Made by a program: the position numbers and the translations under genes. The notes beneath the pieces were generated by a model. The model ran no database searches and was not told the DNA's origin. It worked only from the letters and a program-made list of their open reading frames with translations. Below, piece by piece: positions 34,150-46,627 of a DNA stretch of 64,000 bases; the first letter of the stretch is position 1; every line of letters starts with the position of its first letter. The stretch comes from Chinchilla lanigera (Eukaryota; Chordata; Mammalia; Rodentia; Chinchillidae): the NCBI RefSeq assembly GCF_000276665.1, contig NW_004955402.1, forward strand, positions 5,442,823-5,506,822, written 5' to 3'.

Positions 34150-37100
34150 GTGAGTCCTGAAATTGATGTCCAAGATGTTCATTTTTTTCTTTTTGCTTGT
34201 GGAAGAAAAAAATTGCCAACCCAAACTGTTTGATGGGAAAATGTCTCCCGCATGGGCGGCTTTGTGCACCTGGGCTACATCCCCCTTTGCTCAGAGGTAA
34301 ACCCCACTGTGGAAAGGTCAAGACCACAAGGTGCGCTGTTAGCATGGCCCAACACTCACGTGTAACAAAGAAGGTTCAGATTCATTGGTCAAAGTAGCTA
34401 TTTAGACTTTTCTGTGGGTTTTCTCTCCCCCTGCTTTTGGGCTTATACCATTGCTAATAATAGTTCCTTATGACAAAGCAATATAAAAATACTCCACGAG
34501 CTTGACACTGAATTTTCTAAGACTGCTGTTCAGTTTCTTCTATGAATCATATCACTCGAATCTTTATACATATTTATCATTTATGGAAACTATAGGTACA
34601 AATGTATTTACTTTTGTGATACTTTTATGGTACATTTTTCCAATATAAACCCAAGGCCATGGTACCTTGTTGATGTGTTTATATTAAATTTATTATGCAT
34701 CTCACATGACTTTCCCACTCAACTTGTCCTTAGCGAAGGGTGTCAACACTCATGATAGCAAAATGACTAAATGTCAAACTCTCACTGTGCTCCTTCAAAA
34801 CTAAGCAATAACAGTGTACCAGACCCCGTGCTGTGTGGCAGGTGGGACCAGGACTGGTAAAGCGGTTTGAGCTGCTGGTGTGTTTCTTGCTGTACCATGC
34901 AGATTAGAGAGCAGCCGGGTTTTGAATATACCTACTTGTAAATACACTTTTGCCGAGTTCTCATGGATGCAGGAAGAAAGATGCGAGGGAGAGTTTTTGA
35001 TTAGTACGATATTATGGAAGAAGTTGGTTCAGTATCTTCTGTGTTTATGCTTTTTTCTTGAAACTGGTTGAGACAGACCCCCAAGGAAAGTCATTGCTTT
35101 CATTATTAACCTGGGTCTCCTTCCCTCGATAAATTTCAAGCTGCCGCATCCTGGTCTTGGCCTGTGGAGGTGCCAGGATTCTGCTTGCTGGCAGCAAACA
35201 GTGTTTGTGGTTGCAATCTGTTATTTCTGAAATTTTGAAAATTACATTCAAGGTTGGTATGAAATTGGCATTGACGTTTGTAAGACTTTCTATTCTGGTA
35301 TAAGTAATTTGGGAATCTTTATCTTAGATGATTTACTTGCCTGTAAATATCCTTCGGAATGTGTGTCGTTAATCTCTCGCGCTGTGAGTAGATGATTTGA
35401 CACAATTACCACCTAATCAGCTGTTTTGCCCGTTGGGTTACGTGATGAGTTTCAGTTCCATGTCTAGAAATCTCTTTTCGGGATTTACACTGTGTGTTCT
35501 TCAAGACTTTTCCTCTCTCTCCACCATGGCAAATGATAAGCAACTGGACAGTCATGCTAAAATCTCATTTTCTCTTCTGGCAATAACTGGTAGCCAGAGC
35601 GTCACCTTTTGAATTGTTGATGAGCCAGGTCTTGTGAATGCCTCATCTCTCTAGAACCTTGAGAGCTTTTGAATGTAACACTTTATTTGTGAATTACTCA
35701 GAAAATTCTCAGAAGTCTGTAATTCTAAAAACAGCAAAGCACAAGCAAAGGTGTTTTACTCTATTATTTTCCACCAGACTCTGAGGCCATGTATATGTGC
35801 CCTCTGCCACTCTTTCTTTATCTAGCAGATAGCAAATTGAGAGTCTGGTTTTAATCAGGGCAGTCGGGTCTGCGTCACATTTATAAGACAAAATGTCTTC
35901 ACTAAACACACTTCCTCTGAGCCTATATTTGACTCTCCTGCACCTCCCACCACAAATGCTAGGCCGTATTTTGTAGCGTGTGTCCGCTGTCACATTGTTT
36001 CTGGCAGTTCTCTAAAGTTCTTTTATGAGATAAAAGTGACAATTTTATAGGATGTGGGGAACAGGAGCAATTTTCATAAAAACATATTCGGACCACGATT
36101 TACCCTATAAAGTTCCTTCTCTTCCTAGATAAATGGCCAATGTTGTATCTAACAGTATAATCACATTTTAATAAAGCTAATAGCAACTTAGAAAAGAAAA
36201 ATCAAACAGAACGCGACTTGTTTTTCTAGATTCATAGAAACCCTTGTACCTGCAGATTTCATTTGGAGTTTGACTTTTGTTACTGAGTGTTAGGGCTCCT
36301 AGGTCTGATCCCGAGTCCTTCTCTAATGGCTAATTTTCTGCTTTATTAGCCAGGGTAATAAGGCTCTTCTTAAACTCAGAGAGACGTGGAAGGTAGAACG
36401 TGATCTTGGCCAGCTGCCTGGCTTGGGGCCTTCAGGAAACTCCGCCGCCGTGTGTGTGGGTGAGCAGAGCTGGGCTTCGTCTGCAGCGTGGGGGGATGCC
36501 CAGGCATCTTCTCCGGAGAGCCCTCCTCATGTGTCAGCTGAGTTTTGTGACAGCTTGCTGTGGCCTTCTTTCCGTCTTTGTTCCACCTTCTAACTTCAGA
36601 GATACACAGCCTAACTCGATTCCCGCCAGGCCTCTCTTGCTTCAACATCCCATGGGCTGCATCTTGTCCCCAGGGTCTTTTCCCACAGTAGTGTCATAGC
36701 AGCTTGACCACTGACGTGGGCGTCACTAATAATAAATACTAATAATACATACTGAGATTTAAAACTTGTAAGCAGAACAAACCAGGTTCAAAGTTTCCAT
36801 CAGAGCAATATTGTGGACATTCACTTTTGCCCCAATACTGTTTCTTGTGTGGGGACGGAGAAAGAAAGGGTTGGGACGTGTTGCCAGCATTGCCATCTGT
36901 CCCATTACCAATGGCAGCCGTCGATAAATCAAGTCACAGCACTTCTGTAATGCTTGTGTGTGGCAATTTCAGGGTTTCTAAGTCTGTATAGTATTGAACT
37001 TCTATTTCTGCATCATCTCTAGGTAAGAAGGAAGGCCAAGATGTACGAAGAGAGCTTAAGTATTTGTATTGTACACAGTGATGTCAGCGACATTCTTATC

Positions 37101-38040
37101 CATGATGGCAATGATTATGAACACAAAATAAGAAGCCAAGGGGTGACAGAAATAGAACACACCCAAAGCTAAGTCATGCGGACAAAGGGTTCAAATTTGT
37201 ACATTTCGTTTGTTTCAGTAGCAATAATAACATTGTGCACCAGTAACACCAGTTCATTTACCCTTTTATGTTACCTGTGTTACAGAGTGATGGGGGGAGA
37301 AAGGCAAGTTTCTCTCTTCTTTTTTTTCAAAATAAAACAAGATGTTTTGAAAATACTGACAACTTCTCTCCTCGAATGAATGCTTTCATGTTTAAAAGAA
37401 GACGTCATCACTTCAGTGTTTATATAAAGGTGTCATCAGTACTACGCCTTCTCCTCAAAATCCCTATGATGTGGCTCTTAGCTTTATTTTCCCAAAAAAT
37501 TTTGGCGGAGGTAAGGGGTTGGAAAATTCTAGAAATATATACTGTGCGAAAAGCCATTTGTATCATGTGTCAGTCTCTCAAAAACAAAAACTAAAGCAGA
37601 AAACCAAGGATCAAGCTCCCAGGATGACCTTCAAGTTTTCCCCAATTCTGTCTCAACCATGCAGGTCCCTCCACCGCTTCACTTTGGGGCTCCGTGTACC
37701 TGTGATTTTTCACCCCTTTCCCCCCATCTCCAGCCCCTTTCCTTGTCTTCTCCAGTAAACTGCTGCCCTTCCATCACACACAGCTCCTGCCAGCCCTCAG
37801 GATGCCTGACCTTGCCATCTCTGCCCTCATGGGGCTAAAAATCTGCCACACTCTCACAGCAACTTTGGGGGTGTGCCTGTCTCACAGGACTCTGTAGGTT
37901 GTATGAGACTGATGCGTATCCCCATCTATCACCCCACTGTTTTCTAGAATCCCAAAGGACCATTAGCAGGTAAGGGCATTATTTAACTAATGACCATAAT
38001 ACAAAGCTGAATGAAATAATAATTCCAATATTGCATCTTT
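34150..38040. other. Presumed intronic sequence, no feature recognised
   Basis: AT-rich and without CpG clusters. Segment 37640-37940 is pyrimidine-rich and may be diverged L2, but I could not place enough landmarks to call it. Short open frames are frequent and uninformative. Confidence 0.35.
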
Positions 38041-38049
38041 TAATGGTTT

Positions 38050-38101
38050 CTGTATACTAGTATACAGAATGTATACTAGTGTATTGTATACTAGTATACA
38101 G
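38050..38101. repeat. Cluster of TATACTAGTATA palindromes
   Basis: CTGTATACTAGTATACAG (38050-38067) is a perfect 18-bp palindrome; TGTATACTAGTATACA recurs at 38085-38100 as a 16-bp palindrome. GTATACTAGT occurs three times, at 38052, 38071 and 38086. The two palindromes can also pair with each other. Confidence 0.95.
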
Positions 38102-41100
38102 TATGCCCCTGGATTTGGGACCCTGGCGGGTTTGGGGTGTGGTAAAAAGAAATGAAACACTAGGTGATTTCAACTATAAGAGAAGTAGTTTTAATAAAAT
38201 GGATTTCTTTCTGAACAAGAAGATATGATCCTCAAAGATTCCTTAAGATGTAATTAAGCCTATCAACCCTAAAAGCATAGTTTTTAAAAAACCATCCCAA
38301 TATTAAACCTGCTGCTACTCATTCTATAAGCAGTTACTGTTACCCAAACCATTGTGGGACTGTTAAAAAAGAAGGAAGTCAAGCACCAAAGAGATCAGAG
38401 GGTTTCAAAATACTGGTAGAAACGTTATTTCACAGATGATCCCAATGCAGAGCAGAATAGGACAGTAATTTTAAGACTACTACAAGCAGAGGATAGCACA
38501 GCAAAGATGTACTAAATCAGATTTGTCAGAGGAGGAGTGTGTGTGTGTGTGTGTGTACACCTCTGGAATAGATGTACCGTGAGATAAGCTTTGAACCTTC
38601 AGAGACTTGAGTTTGACCCTTCCAGGAAATGTTAGTTTTTACTTTTTCTGCCCCAAATCGTACCTCACTCGACTTGTATAGCTCCTGCAGCTCCTAACCA
38701 CCTCGCATCAGAAGGAGCCACACTCCTGGCAAAGCCTACAGTTGCCGATGACATCAGGATCATCTTTTTCCTCTCCATTCTATTCTCAGACTCTGAATAT
38801 AAAGTGACTCTTGTGACATCAGATTTGAACCTTGTGGGGGAACAGGTTCCCAAATGTACATTGCCATCTGCAGCTGGGCCCAGATCGCTGAGTCCAAGGC
38901 CTGCCTTCCCTGACGCCGCCCCCTGAGCACCTCCGCGGGTCCACCACAGCCCTGAGCTGCTGCTACCCTGGCAGCCGTGCGGAGCTCAGCTCTCTGTGTC
39001 TGGGGGAAGTGACTTCCCTCTCTGCCTTTTCACTGGCAGGGCTCCCCTCCCTCTCAGCGATTCCTATGTATATATAGTTCTTTCGCTTTTCCTACCTTAT
39101 CTTTAATTATTGCTCAGATCGGAATAGTGCTGATGAGTAAGACATTTGTCTCTCTCTCAAGGTTTAGTGAGAAGGGAAAAAAGTGAAGGCTCCTGAATTA
39201 CAACAGCGAAGTTCTAAATTATGCTTATGAGGCAGTGCTGACGATAAGCAGTTAAACATTACCTCGCTTAGAAAGAAGTTGTACCCAGGACCAATACTGA
39301 ATGTCTGCAAAATGAAAAAACAATGGATTCATCAAGTTCTGTCCTCCCTGGCATATAGAGAATGAGCTTATTCGCTAGAGAAATTTATGGTAAGATCTAT
39401 TTTAGCCGGTAGCTTTCTTTATCAACCATTTTCCTGTGGGTCCTAAAGTTGAATTTTAAAACTGTAGCACACCAGCTACTCCTCTTCCCTTCCCTGAAGT
39501 CATTACTGTAGAGATGAAGCAGCAGGACAGATGGACACGAGGACCATAGATTTGTTGACTCTGCACTGATTCTGCGCAGGGGCTTTACGTGACCTTCCTG
39601 GTATGGTGCCGGATACACGTGAGTTGGCCACTCACCATTCTCTGTAGGGGAAACAATTTGCGTGTAACCTTCCTTGTGAGAATCTGTTCCCTTCGTATTA
39701 GCAAGGGCTGAATTCTAACAGGAGGGATGGAGAAGTAGTACCGGATATGCTATATCTACTCTCTGCCCCACTTGAAAAGCTAATGGGAGAACTCTATTAC
39801 ATAGCAGGTCCAATTGCTTTGCATCATATAAAAATTGGTATGACGACACCCATGCTTTAATGACAAGTTGTAAGTGAATGCTTCTGTGGAGTTTAAAGGT
39901 ATTTAAAAAGGCTACCCTTTTTGGATAACATGTCCAAGCCCTTTAGCCTTTCTTTTAGCCAATACATGGCTTTAGAGCCTAATGCTACAGGTCCTTTATA
40001 GGCGTCACTTTTCTGTTTTTAGAGGTTACTTCTGTCCTGAAGGAAGATGAGCCGCTGCAAAGTGCTGTTCTTCCCTCAGCTAGGTTTGTGTCTACAAATC
40101 AGTTGTGGTTGCAGACTTATCATTTGGTGAAGAAACTAACTCATTTGCAAAGGAAACACATCAGTTTGCTTATGGGAAATACCCACAGAAATTGGTCTTT
40201 CTGTCAGCGTTTTGGTTTGACAGGTATAAATACCTGGTCAAGTAGGGAAGTGGATTTTTAGGATGGCTGTCAGTGTCTGTGTGCTGGTCTGACCCTGATC
40301 CAACTAGTTTCCTGGACTTTCTGGAAGGAATTTACGTGAGGTCAGGCATTCGTGCTTGTTCAAAGGTTACTGCGCCACATAATTCAGCTGTCAGCAGAAC
40401 TATGTCTTGCCTGGCCTAAGATTTTGTAGAAATCTGAAGAGGAAAAGCATGACTCCACAACATTTTATTGCCTAGGAAACTGAGAGATCTGCATGGGCCT
40501 TGTCAGCAGAAGCGTCAGGAACTGGGCAAGGGCTCTTGCTCGGGGCTGGACTTTGCATTTTGAGCACGCGCCTGGGGTTGGAAGAGGGGCCGTGATAGCA
40601 GGGCCGGAGGCCACAGTGGCTTTATCCTGCAGGAACGAGCGATCTCTAAGTTTGGCGCCTTATCTCAGAAGTCTTATCTGAGCCCACTGCGAGGATCCAG
40701 AGTACAGTCAGAGCCTATTTTTAACTACGAGTCCTAGTTAAGCAAAAGTGAACCTGCGCTCTCTGGGGACCTAGAGCCCCTCCCCCGGCAGACAACTGAG
40801 TGTGGGCTTCCTGTATTTCCGCATCCTGGAAAACGCAGAGCTTTGAATACATTTTGGACGTTTTGCCTTTTGTTAGTACCCTGGTTTTGGGTTTTTGGTT
40901 TTTCTTTTAAGTCTTTTGTTTTTAACAACGATGTATTGTCTAACTGGGAGGTGAGGAGTTACCTGAGTACCTGTCTCTACTTGGAACTAGTAAGCACATT
41001 AACATGGTTAAAATGTTTCTGCAAGTATCCAAATAGGGGTTTATCCCAGGACCCCTCTGCTCCTTCCCCCCAGACCAACTGTAATGTTTGCGTCGGAGTC

Positions 41101-42060
41101 TAGAACCTTCCTGCTCTTGGCTCTATGAAAGTTGCTTTGCAACTAATGCAGCCAGTGTTAATACTGTCCACTTTAACGGTTCAACAATGGGAAGAAACTT
41201 GATTTCCTGGTAGTACTGTAGATTTTAAAGCTACATTTTTAAAATGAAAGAATGAGTATCATTTCGCTTCTTTAAATTGTTTGTTTGGGTTTTTTTTTTT
41301 CTCCTCTTTGCTTTTTTTTAATCACTCCAAATCTTAGACAAGGGGCTCCACCTAGTGTAGGTTTTAGGTTAAAAAATAATATGGGTTTTTTTTTAAGGAT
41401 AACAATTAAGTGAATGGAATTCTTTAGAAGAATACAAAACAAAAGACACTGATATTTCATAAAGTGCTTATCTGGTGCAGCTCGCTTATGTCACGGGGCG
41501 GGGGGGCACGCAGACATTCTTAAGCACCTCTTCAGTCCTCCACAGATTCTTATTTTTGCACATATTTTTAAAAGGCAAAATCACACCATGCACGTGTCCA
41601 CATTCAATTTTACTTTGTAATTGTTACCTTTGCCTGTGGCGAATGGATTTAGATCCAATTTTCTGGTTGAATAACAAGAAAAGAGTCTTAAATGAAACAG
41701 TTTGGAATATTTTAACGGTTAGTAAAGTTAGAACTATGGTCTGAAATTTTACTTTTTGTTTATTTACTTTTGTAAACAGGGCCTTGAATTTTAGACTGAC
41801 AATTTTATTTCATGTTTTCAATAATGTCATCCAATTATATTTTGAAAATCTTGGTGCCAAGCCCAACTTAAAGAGTCAGATTTGCTTATGTAGCAACCAC
41901 TAAGTGGAGTCGTACTACTGTTAATAGTGTAATTTTTCTAGCTTTGAAAATATCGCTACACTGTAGAGTTCAGTTTCTTCACATTTCTCCCCTCACAGAG
42001 GACAAGTTTCTAGTGCTCACAGCAGTCCACAGAAAGTTCTGAGAAGAGCGTGCAGATATA
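38102..42060. other. Presumed intronic sequence
   Basis: Only a short (GT)n at 38537-38556 and T-rich tracts (41285-41320, 41386-41396) stand out. A splice-like TTTTTAG|AGGTTACTT near 40019-40020 has no convincing partner donor. Confidence 0.35.
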
Positions 42061-42236
42061 GTTGTGTGTCACTTAACGACAGAGATGCGTTCTGAGGACT
42101 GCGTTATTAGGGGTTTCTGTCACTGTGTGACCATCTCAGAGTTATTTACACAAGGTAAGAAGGCTATGATGTCACTCACTAGGTGATGAAATCTTGGGGA
42201 CCGCCATCACTGACCTAACAGTTATTGACTTAAATG
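42061..42236 (+). mobile_element. MER2 (Tigger-related DNA transposon), internally deleted
   Basis: GTTGTGTGTCACTTAACGAC then AGAGATGCGTTCTGAG is the MER2 5' terminal inverted repeat, preceded by TA (expected TA target). GTTATTTACACAAGGTAAGA follows the consensus. The central ~150 bp are missing, and GGGGACCGCCATCACTGACC lies close to the 3' end. Confidence 0.75.
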
Positions 42237-43038
42237 TCAAAGATGGGCTTTAGTTTGTACTTTCACATTGAAGATGAAATTGTTTAACAAATAATGAATA
42301 ATTTTATTTTTCCTAAATAAAATAGAAAATAGATATCATAGAAAAAAATTTTTTAAAATCCCAAAACTTCTGGAAGGGCTTTGGAAATACTTTTCAGTGG
42401 TTTAATACCCTGAGAGATTAAGTAAAGTACCTTCCCTCTGACATGCTGTGCTCACAATTTCTACAGCACTTTGGAAACCCTGGGAATCTAACATGTGAGA
42501 TTAAAGTGACCTAAGCAGGGTGCAGCAAGACCCTGGAGGCCTCTCCTGAGGGAAAGAGGATCCCCAAGCCAAGTCCTGTGATGAGTATGAATGTTCTAAG
42601 ACGGAAAGTCTTCAGGTTTGGTCTGGAATCAGTGAACTAGGAAGCAGAAAGACCAAGGTAGGAACATGAAAGGGGGCTTGGGACGATCTGATAGCTTCGG
42701 GGCTCATGCTAGGCACAAAGAGCGGGCTGGTCGGATCCCCGGCAGGCTGGCATGGGCAAGGCAGGAGTGTGAAAGACTTTGGTCTAAGCCAAACCTTGTC
42801 TGTTATGCTTCTTCCTATGATCTTCACGTGGGAGAAGAGACTTCAAAATGCTGGAAAATGTATCCCTTAAAAACAATTTTTAAAAATGTATTCAGAAGGT
42901 TGATGGAAAAATACCTTATTATTAAAATGTTATGCAAGGAACCCCACAAAAAGAATTTTCTTATTGCATTGCCAGAGGGATTACATAATGTTTTCATTTT
43001 AAAAGAACATTTTAGCCACAGCAATAAAACTGTCAGTA

Positions 43039-43315
43039 GAGATTTATCATTGTGAGGGAAAAGAATAACTCCAAAGTCTGTCCTGGGGATGAGCAGAAAT
43101 AAGGAATTCCTTTCTGTATGCACTCTCAGTGGTATCAGATGAAGCCAGCACTGCCAACAAATTTGAATGTTTCTGGTGAGACATATTTTTGTGTATGTCG
43201 TTGTCATCTAAAAGTTTCAGACCTTCATATGTGACTTACCTAAGGGGGATACTGCTATTCAGAGAAATATCAGGCTTCCTGTTTAGTTGTGTTATTTTTA
43301 TATAGGTCACTTTTG
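43039..43315 (+). repeat. Unidentified repeat, copy 1
   Basis: About 75% identical (by eye) to 44443-44757 in the same orientation. Strongest shared blocks: TCAGTGGTATCAG, GAGACATATTTTTGT, TTGTCATCTAAA and GTTTCAG. A MER5A lies 60 bp downstream of this copy only. I cannot assign the pair to a known family. Confidence 0.8.
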
Positions 43316-43373
43316 CTACTGAAGGACTCAGCATACTTATTTGTGATAAATAAAAATAGAAATAAAATCAGAG

Positions 43374-43552
43374 CAGTGGTTTTCAATGTGTGGTCCATGA
43401 TCAAATACATCAGAGTCACGATCTTGTGAGAAACCTAACCCTTAACGCCTACCCCAGACTTACTGAAACATAAATGAGGGGTGGAATGCAGCAAGTAGTG
43501 TTCCTCCCTGCCCTTTGGATGATTCTGGGCATGCTGCCATTTGAGAGGTGTT
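43374..43552 (+). mobile_element. MER5A (hAT-Charlie non-autonomous element)
   Basis: CAGTGGTTTTCAATGTGTGG, CATCAGAGTCACGATCTTGT and a distal GGCATGCTGCCATTTGAGAG match MER5A ends and middle ('cagtggttctcaaa...catcagaatcacctgg...ctgctg...gagaaccactg'). Sense; diverged in the middle. Confidence 0.7.
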
Positions 43553-44442
43553 GGGTTAGGTAATCTCTAAGGTTCTGTCTAGTTTCAGTGATCTGAGAGT
43601 CTAAGAATTCATGTGACCTATTCTAGTCTTCAGGTATACATGGTTGAATCAAGCAGGAGAGAGAACTGTTCTTTTGACATATCCAGAGGATGGATATCTC
43701 ACTGCCTGTTTAACCAACTCATGGAGCTCTTATATCCTGTTTATGCAAAAATACAGTTGGAACAGTGATTTTAAATTGCTTTTGGATTACAGTCATCCAA
43801 AAGATTTTAAAAGAGTGTACAGGTCTTCAGAGAGTAAGGAAGGGGTGAGGAGAAAAAGAAATGTGCTAGAATGTACATTAAACTGGTAAAATTATCTCTT
43901 GATACCCATGGATGCTTCATTCCAGACTCTCTCAGACAGCAAACTTCATGGATGCTTCCGACTCTGACATAAACTGGCTGCGTTTACATACAATCTATGC
44001 AATCCTCCTGTACACTTTCAATCATCACTGCCTTCTTTTAATATCAAATGCTGTGTGAATTCTATGTAAATAGTTGTTATACTACATTATTTAAGGAATA
44101 GTAACAAGAAAGATTGTTTTCAGTACAGAGTGTTTGCCAAATATTTTCAGTCAACAGCTAGTTGAACTTGTGATTATGCAGCCCAAGGGTACAGAAGAGT
44201 GACTATATCCTATTGCTTGAGGTTTATAAACTTACAGTGCCCCGCTATGGTTGTGACAGACCTGGTTAAGAAGCACTGACTTAGGAAAATTTATTGGTAA
44301 AAGATTAAGAAAAGTAAACATTTGCCCAGGGATTCTGAAGCGGCATCTCTTTCTATACATTCCCTCTATTTTCCATTTGTTTATAAAATATGTATCACTT
44401 ACTTATGCGGAGGACACTGCTTTAGGTCCTGACTTGTCTTAA

Positions 44443-44757
44443 GAGATATACCATTGTGAGAAAGGAAAAAAACACATAAAAATAAAACAAAAATCTCACT
44501 CCAAACTCTTTTCTTTGGATAGGTAGGGATAAGGATTTCCTTTCTCTATTCACCCTCAGTGGTATCAGGAGAAACTAGCACTGCTAGTAAGATTGAATAT
44601 CTCTGGCTGAGACATATTTTTGTATCTGTGATTGTCATCTAAAGGTTTCAGAAATTCATAGGTGACCTGCCTAACAGGACTCTGCTAACCAGAGTGTGGT
44701 TAGACCCCAGGTCTCTTTTTTAGCTGTGTTATACTTTGTGAACTTTCACACTATCAT
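44443..44757 (+). repeat. Unidentified repeat, copy 2
   Basis: Direct-orientation partner of 43039-43315, offset about 1430 bp. Differs by an A-rich insertion of ~25 bp after the shared CATTGTGAG and by scattered substitutions. No MER5A follows it. Confidence 0.8.
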
Positions 44758-45965
44758 CAGAAAAGTGGCAAAGCAGATATCACTAGTGGGCATGGCAGAT
44801 GTCAAACAGATTCTTCCCATCAAAAACATGCTGGACATTTCCAAAAGAGATGGCACATCATGAGTTGACTTTCAGGGCTGCCCTCAAGGAGGAGAAGAGG
44901 TGAAGGACCCTTTGCATGCAGAAAGCACAACTTGAGCAAAGGATGGAAAATGGAAGGCTGTTCAGGAGATGGGCTGGTCCTGGCTTCTGGGGAGAGTGTA
45001 TACAGCCCGTATCACTGGAGGAGCAGTCGGTTAGCAACCCAGGCATCCTGCCACGCTTCCTTCAGGGGCCACATGTACAACTCTAGAAGGAGATGGAGAT
45101 TTTTCTGCCCACACTTACAGCAACGTTCACAGTGGTGGTTCCCTGCTTTAACTCCAAGGATTCTCTTGAAAACAAAGTTTCTAAAGGAACTGGGTCTCAG
45201 AGGATTGAGCTGGCTTTCTTTACAAAGTAAAGTTTGACCACTTTCCGAAAAGATGCTACCCAGAATTTTAAGCTTTATTTTTACTTCAACTTCAGAGAAG
45301 CTAACAGATGGGTCATTTTAGAGAGCTTGGTAACTGGTAGGCTGCTTGGTGTGAATCACTAATTCTATATGCTTAATAGCTACTCACAAGGCATTGTCTT
45401 ACAGTCTTCTAACAAGATTTTAATTAATTCTTGCAATAGAAATAATTTTCTCTTTATTTCCTGGGCCTTTCCAATTATAATTGCAGTAGTTTAGTCTCTG
45501 ACCTCGTGCCGCCCAACAGCGTTTCTTGGTTGTTTAATTCCAGCAGAAGTAGGAGCGGATGTGGAGGAGTGTTTTCTGATTTGATCAGAAGTGGGCACAG
45601 CCTGGGCTGGTCTCAGTCCTGCAACGACCCTCCTGCCTCAGCCCTTAGTCTTCACTGCTGGACTGTACCAAGGCTCCGGTGCTGATGAGGCTGTTGAAAG
45701 CCGCGTGAGGGGCACACACAATTTAAAGAGCTTGTTCTTGAGGTTGTCTTCTAGAAAGCTGGGTGCTGTCCACACTCAAACTGGAAAATAGGTAATACCT
45801 TATCAGAATTCAGGGTGGCGTAATTAAATTACTTGTGCTAAAATGGCCCGTGGAATGATTGTTTTTTAAACAAAATGCAAGGTATTTTGTACTTTTAATG
45901 CCAGGGAAGGCCCTAAGATCAATAGTGTTTCCCCACCCCCTGCGAACACCGGGTCACACGGTATG
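44758..45965. other. Unassigned stretch
   Basis: Contains a phrase (AGGGCTGCCCTCAAGGAGGA, GCACAACTTGAGCAAAGG) reminiscent of the same ancient LINE-type family seen at 11.6 kb, too short to call firmly. No gene. Confidence 0.35.
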
Positions 45966-46069
45966 AGGCAGTGACCTCGTGCGCTGAGTCCGTTTTCTTT
46001 ACTGGACACATGGCCAGTGTCCACAACTTCAAGGAAGAGGGGTTTGTTTTGCCTCAGAGTTTCAGCCCG

Positions 46070-46300
46070 GGGTCAGCTGGCTCCAAGGCAGACACCACGC
46101 GGCAGAGGGCGGCAGAGGACGTGACAGAGAAAAAGCTGCTCCACCCACGGCCGCCGGGAAGCGGCATGGAGCCTGGAGCTAGGGAGCCCCCGCCCACTCC
46201 AAACCACTCAGTGACCCGCCTCTTCATACCAGGCCCCGCCTCTAACAGCCTCCGCGGCTGTGGATACGTCAGTGCCTGACCACCCCCCGCCCCAGGAGGA
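46070..46300. promoter_or_regulatory. Small CpG-rich patch, possible minor promoter or enhancer
   Basis: A ~230-bp GC/CpG-rich block in AT-rich surroundings with a CRE-like TACGTCAG (46265-46272), GACGTGAC (46119-46126) and C-rich CCACCCCCCGCCCC (reverse GC box). Too short for a classical CpG island. It could be an alternative internal promoter or a GC-rich insertion. Confidence 0.3.
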
Positions 46301-46318
46301 CGAGGAGGACGGCGCCCC

Positions 46319-46360
46319 ACCAAAAGCTCCACTTTTGCTCCTCTACCAAAAGCTCCACTT
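46319..46360. repeat. 16-bp direct repeat
   Basis: ACCAAAAGCTCCACTT occurs at 46319-46334 and 46345-46360, exact, 10 bp apart. Confidence 0.95.
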
Positions 46361-46439
46361 CTGAACAAACAAGCCTTTGTTTGTTTTTTTGTTTGTCTGT
46401 TTGTTTTAAAGAATTCTTTTTACATTTTAGGAAATGCTA

Positions 46440-46627
46440 TTTTTGTTTTTGGGGTTTTTTTTTTGTTTGTTTTCTTTTGTTTTGTTTTTTGACACAAACT
46501 CTCCCCATACAGTTCAGGCTAGCCTTGAGCTCACTTTGTAGCCCGGGCTGGTCTCAAACTTGCAACGATTCTCCTGCCTCAGCCTCCCGAGTACAGGGAT
46601 CACAGATGTGTGCTGCCTCACCTGGCT
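46440..46627 (-). mobile_element. B1 SINE (antisense) with long T/G-rich tail
   Basis: CAGTTCAGGCTAGCCTTGAG, CCCGGGCTGGTCTCAAACTT, ATTCTCCTGCCTCAGCCTCC and GAGTACAGGGATCACAGATG are antisense B1 phrases. The preceding T/TG-rich run (46376-46489) is the A-tail side, with expanded TTTG units. Confidence 0.9.

Noticed and set aside
33991..34233. 80-codon frame (IWTWILW-containing) crossing the candidate exon
   Set aside because: No ATG start, an upstream in-frame TGA, and it crosses a consensus 5' splice site; better explained as UTR exon.
40019..40085. Mini-exon beginning after TTTTTAG
   Set aside because: The only possible donor (CTAG|GTTTGT) is weak and no frame or partner supports it.
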